Source: Paraspadella gotoi (taxonomy: Eukaryota > Chaetognatha). From it: a stretch of 64,000 bases of DNA. Shown piece by piece: positions 1-13,200 of this stretch. The stretch spans positions 18,586,631-18,650,630 of the forward strand of contig CM119265.1 in the NCBI GenBank assembly GCA_051294375.1, written 5' to 3'. Position 1 is the first letter of the stretch. Each line of letters starts with the position of its first letter. A program made the translations under genes and the position numbers. Under the pieces are notes generated by a model. The model searched no databases and had not been told where the DNA came from. It worked only from the letters and a program-made list of their open reading frames with translations.

Positions 1-349
1 ACGACTTATGCATTTTTTAATTTGGCAACACTGATTGATTCTTATGCTTCTTGGATTTGTGGTGATGTCTATTTTTATTTTTCATCTTTAAAATTATATT
101 TTTTCATAAATACTTTTGTACATGTTTTTAGAATCGCGCTCAAAAGCTCTGGAAGCAGGGTTTGAATAGGCAGCGTGTTATAAATCGGTTTCACAAAATC
201 ATAATGGTATTATAAATGTTTTCGTGTTAAATTTGTATAATATGTACATAAACAGTGGTAATTTTATATTCCATGGGAACTGGGAAATCTAAATTTTTGT
301 TGCGCCGTTTCATATGAATCTTTAATAGAGCAAACGTCTACATAGTACC

Positions 350-592
350 TACTGTGGTGGACTAAAATCCAGCAACCGTTCATCAGTGACCATTGGTGCA
401 GGAGGCTAGTCATTCCCCTCCTAACCCAAAGGTCCGGGGTTCTAGCCGGGTGGTCGCCTCGCAGTTAAAAGGGACGGGGCACTTAACCCGCCTGTAACAC
501 GGTGTTACAGCCTGATTCAAAGCTCAGAGACTGCTGATATAGAATGGTTCTGTCACTAACTCATAACAATTATTACTGTCTCTTCATTGGTG
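350..592 (+). repeat. tRNA-derived SINE-like repeat, copy 1
   Basis: About 240 bp, matched by a second direct copy at 766-1008 with scattered substitutions. Inside is a tRNA-like block: a region resembling an anticodon arm (CTCCTAACCCAAAGGTCC), then GGTTCTAGCC at 438-447, which fits the RNA polymerase III B box (GGTTCNANNCC). The shared 3' part ends with TTCTGTCACTAACTCATAAC. SINE identity is inferred from the B box and the two copies; no target-site duplication was proved. Confidence 0.6.
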
Positions 593-765
593 AGCTCGAC
601 TTTCGAACATAGCAACAACAACACTTTCAGGTGACATGCTTTAACCTGGCAACGCACTTTCTGCCAACAACACATCAGGCGACATGCCTCAACTTGGTGA
701 CGAACTTTCCACAACCAATTCACTGAAGAGACGCAACAGACTTATCCCTAGGGGAGGGGGGATGT

Positions 766-1008
766 ATGGTGGATTAAAATCCACAAACCATTTATCAGCG
801 GCCATTAGTGCAGGAGGCAAGTCATTCGCCTCCCAACCGAAAGGTCCAGGGTTCTGTCCCGGTGCTCGCCTAGCAGTTAAGAGGGATGGGGCGCTTAACC
901 CGCCTGTAACACGGGGGTTACAGCCTAATCCGAAGATCAGGGACTGCTTATAATTATATTGAACGGTTCTGTCACTAACTCATAACATTTATTACTGTCT
1001 CTTTAGTA
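766..1008 (+). repeat. tRNA-derived SINE-like repeat, copy 2
   Basis: Direct repeat of 350-592 in the same orientation, with B-box-like GGTTCTGTCC at 850-859. The spacer between the copies (about 630-720) itself carries an imperfect doublet of about 46 bp (CAGGTGACATGC / CAGGCGACATGC). The whole may be a dimeric element or a tandem insertion. Confidence 0.6.
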
Positions 1009-1256
1009 CATATGAATACATGCAACTTCTCTGGTAACGCTTTAAAAAAAGAATTCTATTACCGTCTGACTTTTTTGGGTTCGTTTGTTCGTACACTAAA
1101 TTGTTGTTTATAGTGAAAAATTTAAGGAGCCTGCATTGGGAAATTTAGGGCGACACTTTACTTTCTATAAACGCATGAATACTCGAGCTTTCTTTGATAT
1201 AGTTTGCGGTCAAAATATTTTCTGTTTGTTCACGTTCTCAATTCTTTTCCTACTAG

Positions 1257-4200
1257 GAACGACCCAATTCTCACAAGGCCAACCTGATAAGCGCCGAGCA
1301 CTTGTTGGCCGTGGACGCGGCGACGACCCGTCGTAAAATCAGTATCATGCCGAAGATATTGGACGAAGACGAAGACGAAGTTGACGAGGCCGCGACGGCC
1401 ACGGAAGCGCCTTCGTCGTCGCTGCTCGAAAAGAAAGAATCGCTGGAGGAAGAAGTTACAGACTTAGAATTCGAGATGGAAATCGTCCAACTTCGATTGC
1501 TGTATTCCAACGTTCTTGGTATTTTCATTCTTTGGCTTATGCTACATGGGTGGGGACCATAAATCTGGACAAAATTTTAAAAAATCATTACTCTATTGTT
1601 AAGGATTTTCGAAATATGAATAAAGATTCAAATTATGCTCTTTCTTAACTTTTAGCCGATACATTAATTGTTTTGAATTTCTTTGATAAAATACTTATTT
1701 TGATGCAACAAATCCAACTGCTCTGTTTTCTCCGCGCGGTTTGGAAGAAAACTGTTTGATTACTTATTGTTTAATCACAATGTCTACAAATCCAATTCTA
1801 AAAAATGCCATATAAAATTATTAATAAAAATGGTTATTTATAATATAAGAATGATTTTGGATGGTATGCATTATATTTTTGTAAAAAAAATATTGAGGTA
1901 GTAGGGAAGGTTCGGGTAAGTTACTATTATAGTCCAATTAGCTGAAATTAAATGACATTAAAGAGAAGACATACTAATATTTTTCAGTGGTTATTTTTGA
2001 ATATGATTGTAAGTATAGCTTTCAAACTATGCAATGTAATGCGCGCGCATAAAAATGACTAAATGTTTTGAAAACATCCACAACGCCCTGTAGTTGCTTA
2101 CAAATTTATTTTATTTCATTGCATATGAAAAAATGACCGAAAAATCTTTTAGCAATCATTTTATTATTGTATCTCCAATCGTTAAGACGGGTCAAGTTTT
2201 GTACATATATATGGTCCCACCTGTGTATATATCACTCTTCTCCTCGGTTAATGTAATGGCATTTCTTTACAGAGGTCGCGACGCCATCCCTTGGCGTCGA
2301 CGTGAACAAACTCGGGGCCAACTTCATTATGAGAACCTCGGGGAACACGGTCAACTGTCATCTAGGATTCGTTTCGTTGCGAGTCAGTACTAGGATTAAT
2401 TTTTAAAAAAATTGAATTTTAAAAACGTTTCCTTGATTTAATTTTCCTTGCTGTTGCAGTGTTATCCTAGAAGTGGGAACGACAAGTGTGTTGATTTATT
2501 ACAAGGCCCGATCAACAAGGAAGAAGTGAACGAGCTTATATCTGTTTCGGTCGTTCAAGCCAATCCAAAGATGCCGGAATTCTTGTCGGTGTACGAAGTA
2601 CGTTATCTATATCATGGAGTTAATTTAATTTGTACTTTTTATCGCCGCAATAGCTTGCGCTAACTACATTATAGATCGCCTTTTCATAATAGTGTGTACT
2701 TGGTGATGAGAATATTTATCTAAATTTTCAGCTTCATACAATGTTTTTCATAATCGATAATTTTATAGCGATCCTAATATTTTTGTCGTATTTATTAATT
2801 AGATAAGTTTAAATAAATGTATATAAATTAACTATAATATAGATCGCCTTTTATAAAGGTGTGCAATTGTATGAAGTTAAAAAATTAGATATTGCTTATC
2901 ATCAATTCGATAATTATTTGATAATGATTGATGTTTTTTTAATATTATTCCCTTTGTTTAACCTCATTTATTTATTCTTATTTTTTATATATGCAGCCAA
3001 GTTTGTTATGTATAAAACTTAGTTTTCCTGTATCAAATTTGATTTTTTTGAGTATCAATGTTTGGCATGGGACTAGATTTTTGCTATACGATTGCGACGA
3101 TCCTCATGCTTTAAGATTTTTTTGATATTTCCCTTTCGACTTTAGAACACCGAGATTTATATCAAAGGTGCCTTCACCGATCTCATCATCTTTGCCCATC
3201 AAGAAGCGCTTCTTCACCTTATATCCGAAATGACTGGTGTGTCAAGAAAAATTTGATTTCCCCTTTCAGATCCAATTAGAGACGATTGACATTTGTTTTC
3301 TTCTTAGCCTTGACAAAACTTCAGGAGTCTCTGGCCGAAAAGGCGAAAATTTTGAATCCGGAGAGCCAAAAGATTTTGAGTCGATCAAGTAGCTTGTCCA
3401 GAAGTTCCCTTGGAAGGAGCATGACATCACTCAGTTCCGCGGGTAAAATATTTTTATGAACTGGCACGAACTGTGTGAATTGTTGACAAGTACATAAGAT
3501 AACTTAAGCATTGGGCATCAAACAAACCAGGCTCGAAGATGCTTTCCAGTCGAATTTCTTTCGACCATCAACGAATTTGGAAAAAAACGGAAAAAGTGAC
3601 GCCGACGCGCGTTCGTCTTCAGGCTAGCGTCGGCAAGGTAGAACTGAAGCTTGGAGGTTCGACGGAAGCGCTCAGCCAGATTCAGGTGAATAAGACTCTC
3701 TCAACTCTTGATTGACGTTTCAATCTCATTTTCACTTGTATTTTTTTAATTTCCTAGTTTTAAATATTTCCTGCTCAATGCCTTCTCCCCATTCTTTTTC
3801 ATAGTTGGATACCTTTAAAGCGGATGTGATGGTCAAGGACGATGTGATTGACGTAGATGCTTCCATGAGTTCATTTTCCATCAGCAATACTCTTCCTGGA
3901 ATTTACAAATATTTTCTGCGGGTAAGTGTCAGACGTCGTACTACGTATTTGATTAAAACGTAGATCTTTTCCGTCAAAATTATTGTTGTCGTAATATACA
4001 TAATATACATTGTATATATTACTTCAAGCAAGAGTAGTTAAATCATCGTATTCAAACTAAATGTTAATGCGAACGCTTTTTCTTATTTGAATTTGAAACA
4101 AAAATTCAGCCCTGGCTTAGGGATGACAAATGCCTTTTGTCCGTCTCATTCAAACTTTTTCCAAAAAACAAAGAAAAGGATCGAAGAGATATGGGACTGG

Positions 4201-7200
4201 TCGACATGGCTTTGACTGTCAGGTCCAAAATTGTTTAAATTGTAACTTTTTAATAAAGTTTTTTAACATTTTGGAAAATTTTTATTTTTATTCAGGATGG
4301 GACAAATTAATGTTTACATTCTCACAAAATTTATGACGAGGCTGTTATCATGGATAAGTAAATTCCAAGTAAGTATTTTTTTCAAATCGGAGATCGAATC
4401 ACGAAATGCTCGTGGGGAAAAAACCATAAAGATATCTTTTTTTCAGGCCGATCATTTGGAAATGCTTAAAGAGTCGGCCTCTCAAGCTGCAAATAACGCA
4501 GTGATTACGGCGACCGAAGTAGCTGTCGAGAATGCCACTGATAGAATTAAATTGGACATCGTGAGTTATTTTTCTATGTTTCAACCGAAAAGGCAATTAA
4601 ATGAATATTTCACCTATTCCACATCAGACGATCGACGCTCCCGTGGTCATCATACCCACCAAGAGCTCCAGTTCTCACGGTTTTCTTCTAAACATGGGTT
4701 GTTTGGAAGTGAAGAACAGTTTTCACTTCGGTGGAAAATACAAACCCGAAAAGAGTGACGGAAAGAGTAATCTATTTTCTTTTTGAAATTTTCCCGCTGA
4801 ACTTCGTCTTAAGTAGCATATTTTATCCTAGATGAGACTGACAAAACGAAACATCATTATCCGATTCCGGCGGAACTTGACAAAATGACAATCATCATTA
4901 AGGATACAGAATGCAGACGTGATAAAGATCTTCACTTAGGTCGGTATTAAAGGATTAAAAATGAAAAAAAAAAACAAACTTGAAGTGGTGCAATGTTTTT
5001 CAAACATACGATTGATATTGACAGATTCTTGGTGTTCGAAGTCCAAATCATCCGCCATGCTTCATCCGACTGACATGAAGATCATTTTGTCCAGAAATCT
5101 TTCTCACTGGTTTCACAAGGTGCCTCAAATCGAAGTTGAAGCTGACTTGGGAAATTTAGATTTGCAGATCAGGTAAATGAAATATCTGGTGTTAAATGAA
5201 ATGATTTGTGTGTAGACTTTCTCTTCGTTGTTGTTAGAATTTAGGAAAACAGTTTTTAATTATTACAACGATTTTATTGACATGATAAGTCGGACATGTT
5301 TAGACTCTTGACAGTATTCATCACACTTGCTGATGAAGACTCTAAAATTGTTTTTTCCTAAATGAACAAAATTGTTATTTCTTTCCAAGCGACAAAGATT
5401 TGTTGGACGTGATGAAAACCCTCAACGAAAATGTTAAGGAGGGAACTGCTGACATAATGATTGAGTCAACGGCCGGTTCTAAAGGATCTACGAAGAACCT
5501 TTCCTCAGAAGAGTTATTATCGGAAGAGGTAGCCTTTTGCAATTCGAGGATTCTATCTTTTTTACTCTTACTAAACTCTCCTAGCAGACCTACGTAACTA
5601 GAAGTTTTTAAAATGGGTTACTCCCCGTGATTGCGATGACACTCAAACTAAAAGTTTTTAAAATCTTTTCAGCGGAAAGACGAAGTTCGCTCCCAGCGCC
5701 AAATCGACGAGCTTGAATCGTCCCTTGTCGACGTCGCGGACCTTAAGGTGGGACTCAAACTCAAACGGGTCCAGTTGACGCTGTGCAAGGCCATCACTGG
5801 TGATTCCGAGAAGACAGACGTGACGACCGATCTTTGCCGGTTCTCTACCGATGACCTGGTAATGTCTATGACCCAGTTTCGGAACGAGACGATGGAAATC
5901 GAATTTCGACTGCGGGACATTAATTTTTTTGATTGTCGGGAGTCGAGTCGAGAAGGCGTGAACAGAATCGTTCGTAGGTAACTAGTAGCTTGCACTCGTT
6001 TTTACACGCACAGATATATTCTCAATTACTCACCAAGCGCTGTTTTTAACCCAGGTTAGTTAAAAACAAATCCTCGGACGCGAATGATGTAGTCAAATTT
6101 CGGTATTCAAACCGCGAAACTGCCTCAAAGGACCAAACCATTACCATCGCGCTTCAACACCTTCACATTTGCCTCTCTCTCGAGTTCCTCGTCTCCCTTA
6201 ACAATTTTCTCGTTGGTGCCGTCAACAACTCTGCCAAGCATCTCGAGTCTCTTCAGCGTCTCCAACAAATGAACGAAGTGGGGGATTCTAAAGGCTCGTC
6301 TACAGAATCGCGACTGCGACGCGTGTCCAAGGACGTCACGGACCGCGCGGCGCGGAACTTTTCCGTTGTCACCGCGTCGACATCGTCCCGTTCCCCGGTT
6401 ACGAATAGTTCCGCGGAGAACGATGCTGCTGTTGTCAAGATGCGCGTCCACCTTCTTCAACCGGAAATCGTTCTCATCGCCCAAGCCAAGACTGTCTCCT
6501 CTAAAGCCGTTCTGCTTCACGCCGACATCGTCGTCAACTTTTTACAATCGAGCGAAAAGCTCAACGTTTCTCTAGAACTGCAGGATTTGGCGCTACGTCA
6601 TTTAAAATACAACGACGTTGTCAGTGGAAACGAGAAGTCTGGCAGGGAAGTCTTCAAGCCCTGCTCCGTCAACGGTGAGGATGGAGTTTTTATTTAAATT
6701 TTGGACTGGTTGCTAAAAAGCAGTTAAAAATTAAATCTTCTTTTAACAATAGTGATGTTAATCAATCCCAAAAAACACGGTTACAAAGTTGACGTTTTCA
6801 TCAGCAAGTGCATGGAGTTGGACATTACTCCAAAGGTGGGCAGTCGGTAAGGTGGTTTTTTTCCACTGGCCTAATGTATTTTTTTGTCGCAATTGTAGCT
6901 CATAAACACGATATTTGTGGCGATGGATCCCTTGAAAAACTTAGAGACTCTCAATCTATCAACGTCGGAAAAGAAGAAAACCCTTGTCCCTGGTGACATT
7001 TGGAAAAAGTCGAAGAACCAAGACAAGTTCTGGTTTCTTAACGAAATCGAAGAGGCCGTCGAAGCCACGGAATTGATCGATTTTCCCGGAAAAGGTGAGC
7101 TGTGCTCGCCGTATCCACGATGTTTAAAAAAATTGATGGCAGATAAGTGTTTATGAAAACTTACGCTGCAGAATTTCCACCGCCCGAACTCATTCACAAA

Positions 7201-10200
7201 GACCAATTTGTGATGAAGGCCTCCGCTTCTTTGAAGATCAGTGCTGATTCGGCCGATTCATCGATTCCTCTACTAATCTGGCACACCCAATTCAACCTTA
7301 ACCTTAGGTAGGTTGAAGAAGCCAATTCTTTTTTCCTCTGAATTCTAACAATTGATACCCTTTTCATGTTTTACTTAGCATTGAAACCTTCGTGGTTAAA
7401 CAGAGGTATATATTATATTATTTTATTTTAAACAATTTAGTAATGTTTGTTTTATTTTTTTCGTTTGTTTTTTCTTACCACAGACAAGAAATTATCATAC
7501 ACTCGGTGGGATTAGGTATCCAATCTCCCGAATTTTGATTATGATTGAACTTGATTTGTAGTACAGATTTTATTAAGAATCTAGCAGCAATGAATACTAA
7601 TCAGTTTTCTCTTACAATGACCTTCAAATTGATATTATTTAAAAAATTATTTACTAATGTGATTACAATTTACAGGGATTTTTCCTGCATGAAAATGAAC
7701 GCTGAGCTCACATTGGAAGGTTATTACTACAACGATACTGTCTCGTCGTGGGAACCTCTGATAGAACCGATAATGAAAAACGTGAGTTTAATCTCTATTT
7801 ATTTGATATTCCAATAATAAATACATAATACATATGCAATTATTCATCGTTTTACTTATCACCAGATTTTCTCGAAGAAATCTAAGAAAAAGGTATTTTA
7901 AATTTGTATTGGAGCGACAAGAAGCTTCCAGTTTCTAACTTACCTTGTTTTCGTTGATATTTTAAATATAACGCAAAGTGGGAATTATACGGAAGGATTG
8001 CCCATTAGCTCTCTTACAGTTACACTTTCGTGTTTGAATACAGGTTACAATTACTTACCTTGGCAGGCTATATTAAGTACATATAGCGCAGCACAATTTT
8101 GAATATATTGTATTAAATACAATCTATTGATTATAAAACCTAATATAAAGGCTTAGATTAGAGCTCAATTAATTATAGCGTGAAACCTCTACGTATGACG
8201 ATTGACGAGTATGTATTTGATTTTCTCTTCGCGCAAGACTCAACCAGTTCCGTGGGAAGTTCGGGTGGAGTTGGCGACGGAGAGTCCCTCCAAGAGTCCT
8301 TCCGATTACACGGACAGCGAGATCGACGATGTGGATGACATTGAGCTTGTCGACGTAATGCAACCAAGGATGTCGGTCACGATCTTCGCCGAAGAAACTT
8401 TGGAGGTGAACTAAAAGATTAAGCTTTGCGCTTCTATTTTTTTCCTTTTTACTTTTATTCACGCGATTCTTTTCCAGGTGACCATTTCGAACGCTTTGCT
8501 TCATCTCGTGGAGACGCTCCAAAATGAGTTCACTCAAGCCGCGTCGCCGGAAATTCCCGACGAACCCACTTCCCCATTCGTGATCAAAAACTTTACGGAT
8601 GTCAGTGTCAGCGTTAAACTTACCAGAGATTTCATAAATCACGAGGGTGGGTTTAAAAATTTTTACATAAATTTTTCGAAAAAATTCAAGTTTTTTTTTT
8701 ACAAATTTGACAGATTTGCTGCTTCTGGGAGCGGGAGATTCGCACCTTCTTTATCCCAGTCTCGACGACGACCCCACAGTTCTCGACGTCGACAAAACCG
8801 GTGGTCGTCTACGACCAAGGAGTCTTTATGAAAACCTCAGCAACTCCTCTAACCAAGGAAAAAAACGCCTCACGGTTTTGATGCCCAAGTCTGGCGTCGA
8901 CCTCACGTTGGACGTCGAAAAGGTTAAGAATTAACTAAATTTACTTGTTAAATGACGTGACATTGAATGTACCTATCATTCTATGATGAGAGTAATCATT
9001 TGCTTTTAATTTCCGTTAGTTTTAATAATTAAACAATAAACATTCTTGCATTAAAGCTTGAGAGCGACTAAATTTGAATATTCATTGTTAAAGAATCACA
9101 TTTTCTCTTGAAAATGACAACACTTTAATATAAGACTAATGTAATGTTTTTGTCATTTAAAATAAAATATGTTCTCTTATACTGCTTAACGTAAATCGGT
9201 TTCTAATTTCAAATTTCGTTATTGAATCTGCAGCCGGAATATCGAGTCATCCCAATGGCTTCGGCGAAAGAGATCGATGCATTGTTGGGCGACGCTAAAT
9301 CAAGCATCCACGAAAAATTCAAATCGATCGTTTTTCGCGTTTTCAAACCGCGTCCTGCCTTAACGATAATGGAGATAAGAAGCATCGCCAGGTTTTATTA
9401 ATTCTAATCATCACCATATCATTCTTTTTTTTACTGATGTTAAAATTCTTTTTCCCCAGCGTCACCAACCACCTCCCTATCGCCTTTGACCTGTTGCCTT
9501 TCGGACTCGACTCGGCCGACGATTTGCCCCCGCTTCGCGTGGCGCCGAACTCCGATATCTCCATTCCACCAGCGCTCATTCACGACGACCGACTTCTATT
9601 TCGGTTACGCCCTGCCTCGACGGCCGGATCTAGAGTAGGCGCCTACGAGGCGGCGCGCCATGAGCTCGGCATCAGGACCGTCGTCAGGGAGACGTCGTTG
9701 TTGGACGCAGACCTCACCAGGAAGATATTGACGCTTGTTTGTCGACCCACCGCCGGTTAATGAGAAGAGTATTCTCTTTCGTATAATTTTTCTTAAAATT
9801 AACGATGTCAATTGTTTTCCGCAGACGCCAACTCTTTCCCAATCGTCGTCAAGGTAACGATCACTTCTCGCATGGCGCCGGTAAACAACTTGGAAAAGGA
9901 AGTGATTGATCTCGCCTCGTCCAATTGCTACGTCCACGTTTTTCGAGTTGAGCTACAACCTATCTGTATCTTGCACAACAAGTTGCCAATTTCTGTCGAG
10001 TTTAAACAGAAAATCTCTGATGGAGGCCCATTCGAAACAATTAAACCAGGTGCTAAATTAAAATGTTTTAAGTTTCAGTTCTCGGTACTTTTTTTTAAAT
10101 ATCGTAACTAAATTTTTAAATTATCCAGGCTCATTGGTTTCCATTTTTGCCATGGAACCGTCAACGCCGTCTCAGGAAGAGCGCATCCACCTTCGCCTCC

Positions 10201-13200
10201 CGTCCTTCAACGGCTCCGCGTGGGAAGCCTTCGTTCCTTCAGTCGCTTTCGACGACATTTACGACGAAACCTTTCCTTACGAAGCTGACGAGGACGGAAA
10301 AACGAAGACCGCGTCCCTCGAGTGGAGAGTCGAAGGCGCCGTCCAGTCGTCCTCGTCGTTTTTTATCTGCGGACTTAGGATTTCCGCTGAATACGCGGAC
10401 GACGAAATTCCTGTCGCTTCGGTATTCAGCAAATACTGGGTCGTTAATCACACCGAAAAGAAGTTGAGGTAGTAGATGTTGAGAATAAAATGAGCTCACG
10501 TGTCTCCTGCTACATTTCCTCTTTCTTCGCTTTAGTTTCAACTTGCCATTCAAAAAGACACGCAGTTGGGTCTCGGGATTTTTGGGAAACGACCCCCTTC
10601 CACTTCCTTACAAAAGCGACGAGGATTCGATGAAAAAGATCCAAGTCGCCGTCGAGGATTCTCAGTTTTCCACGGAATTTTCCGTCGACGCAGTTGGTTC
10701 GTTAATGAATTTGAAGAGAAAACTTTTGTAGTAACTAATGATATTATTTATAAAACTTTGGTAGTAACTAATAATATTATTTATAAAAATTGCATACGAA
10801 TTGTAGCCCTAATTTATCGTTTTCGTATGATTTTTTTTCTATTCTATACAGCCCCTGGTAAGAAAACGAATGTCCCGAAAATACAGCTTTTTACACATTC
10901 CGCAGTTTTCAAGCAAGGGATGACTAATTGCCGTGCCTAATTTTAGTTTACGGGATAATAGCGGGGTGACATACTAAATACTGAGAGTTTTAAGCTCTGT
11001 TTTACTTTTTTTTTCACCCGGTATTTCCGGGATGACAGGGTCCACCATAAAGCTGGAGTGTAAAGATTCAAAATCTCACTACAATTACGAGTTGGGATTT
11101 TCTATTTCTATCTCCACTTCGGCAATGTGCACAATCCTCACTTTCAACGCATTTTACCTCGTCGCCAACAAGAGCCCATTCGAACTTGGCATCAGAGTAA
11201 GTGCTAAACGAGAGTATGAAGGAAATTAAGTTGAAGAGATTAATCCGAGACCTGTCCTGCAGGAGGTTATCGATGACACGCCGGACGCACCCTGGATGCC
11301 CGTTCCGGCCAACGGAGGTGTCATCCCCTTTTGGCCTCATCCTTCCAACCACGATATGCGGGTGCAATTGTCGCTAGTGGAGGAGGGAGTCTCTACCGCC
11401 ATTTTCGTACTTCTTTCGGACGAAGACACGTTATTGGGCACTCCCGCTAGCAAGCAGACCGCAGGAATTAATGTGCGGACAGCGTCGTCGGGTGCGTTGG
11501 CTCGTGGAAAAATCCTTTTAAATATAAGTATAATGAATGTTTTGGTGAATTGTCTTTTCTAATTACAGAGACTGCAACCGTTTTGACACTGACCGAATAC
11601 GAACCTGGCATGGCGCCTGCCCGCGTTATAAATCACACTTCGAAACTGATTCAACTTTGTCAAAAAGGTGAATAGTCTAGACGATTTCCACTCGAGTTTG
11701 GAAAAATTTTAATCAACTGTAAAAATTACACAGGTTGTTCCGTCACAACGCTGCCACCCGGCGAAAACTTTCTTTTTTCGTGGCGCGATCCGTTAGCGCG
11801 ACGTCAATTTACTTGGCGTTGCGGAGCCCACTCCGGGGAGCTGGCTCTGCTAAAAGACCAGAATATGGCGTTTAGCAGCGATCTTTTTCTCCGTTGCTTT
11901 TTGGACGGACGGCAGAGGACACTTCTTTTTTGCGAAGACGCTGCCGCCATAGATCGAACCGTAAACGTAGCCGAGTTGGAGAAGCTGGACCTGGAAGTCA
12001 CCGCCTCATTAAAAGGTGGAAAACAGATTGATTAAAAGTATCGATAAAAAGCACGCGTCTCAAACAAAAGGCTTCCTGAAAATTAGAATTAAATACAACC
12101 AAATTTTACCTTCGTGAATTGTTCTTTTGTAAAAAAAAATGATTTGGCTCTTCCGCGATTCGTTAGGTTTCGGTTTGTCGCTGGTCGACTCGAATCCTCG
12201 CCGCGAGGTGGCTTACATGGCGGTGACGTCGTCTATCGTTTCTTGGGAGTTCCAACGGCGTAAGAGCAAAAGGTTCAAACCGTTCAAACCTAAAGATTCC
12301 TTAGACTTGGAAATCGCTTACCAAAAATTCCTCGCCATGATTCAAGCAAAAGGTTAGTTTCCATAATAGTTCTTTGTTAGGGGAGTGCGGGGTAATTCGG
12401 AACACTTTTGGAAGTAATCAAAACTTGCAAAAGATTAGTACTCAATTTTTTTTATTTCATTTTATATATATTCCGAATTACCCCCGTTCCGAATTACCCA
12501 GCACTACCCAAGTCATTTTATTTTTAGCCAGATCTGCTTACAGCAGATTCGGCTCTATAATTTACTTTGTTGGTCCGTCGGTCCGCCCCACAATCTTGTC
12601 AGTAAGTCAATTATATCATCTCAGAATATCGAATTATGAAAAATTATGCAAAAAAAACGATGTCCCTCCGTCCATCTGTCTGTTTGTCTGTCTGTCCCCC
12701 ATTAGCATTGAACGCCAAATACTCATGAATGGATCGGGCGATTGACTTGAAATTTTCTGTGTGTAGAAAAAAGTGTGATTGAGCTGGAAATCAAGTTTCG
12801 ATGGAATCGTCCAAGTAGAAGTGAGTTTAAATGGAAAAAAACTATTAAATATGCTTTTTTTTTATATTAAATGTAAATGCGAGCTGCATTAATTAATCAA
12901 TTAATCATTTGTTTGATCAATCAATTAATCCAACAATAAATCAATTAATCCAACAATCAATCAATCAATCCTCGTCAGTGTTATCGTCATCGTCGTCGTT
13001 TCTTTTGTCGTGGTCAGTGATGAAAAGACCAAAAAACAAACAATGATTAATCAATTAAATAATTAATTAATTAATTAAAAATTAAATACCGCTTATGATC
13101 GTGGGCAGATCCGGCATTGTTTGCTCAAACTTGTTCTAAAGAGAGTTGTGTAAAATATCTTTGCTCAGCCATGGGCGTGGCCAACATTCGAAGCTTCCAC

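Larger units (their letters stand above)
1..1256. other. VPS13 intron holding SINE-like repeats
   Basis: No coding exon was found upstream of the acceptor at 1255-1256. The stretch is AT-rich apart from the repeat copies at about 350-592 and 766-1008, described separately. The upstream VPS13 exons must lie outside the window. Confidence 0.6.

Noticed and set aside
7379-7510. Two tiny VPS13 exon candidates (7379-7405 and about 7490-7510)
   Set aside because: Exon 7172-7307 joins 7676-7781 directly in phase (ag + g = Arg) and gives the expected protein; the candidates would insert unmatched residues.
10852-10857. 6-nt microexon (codes Ala-Pro) between VPS13 exons 10536-10696 and 11039-11196
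   Set aside because: Borders look like splice sites and length keeps frame, but joining the two main exons directly gives AVGST, which fits the family better.
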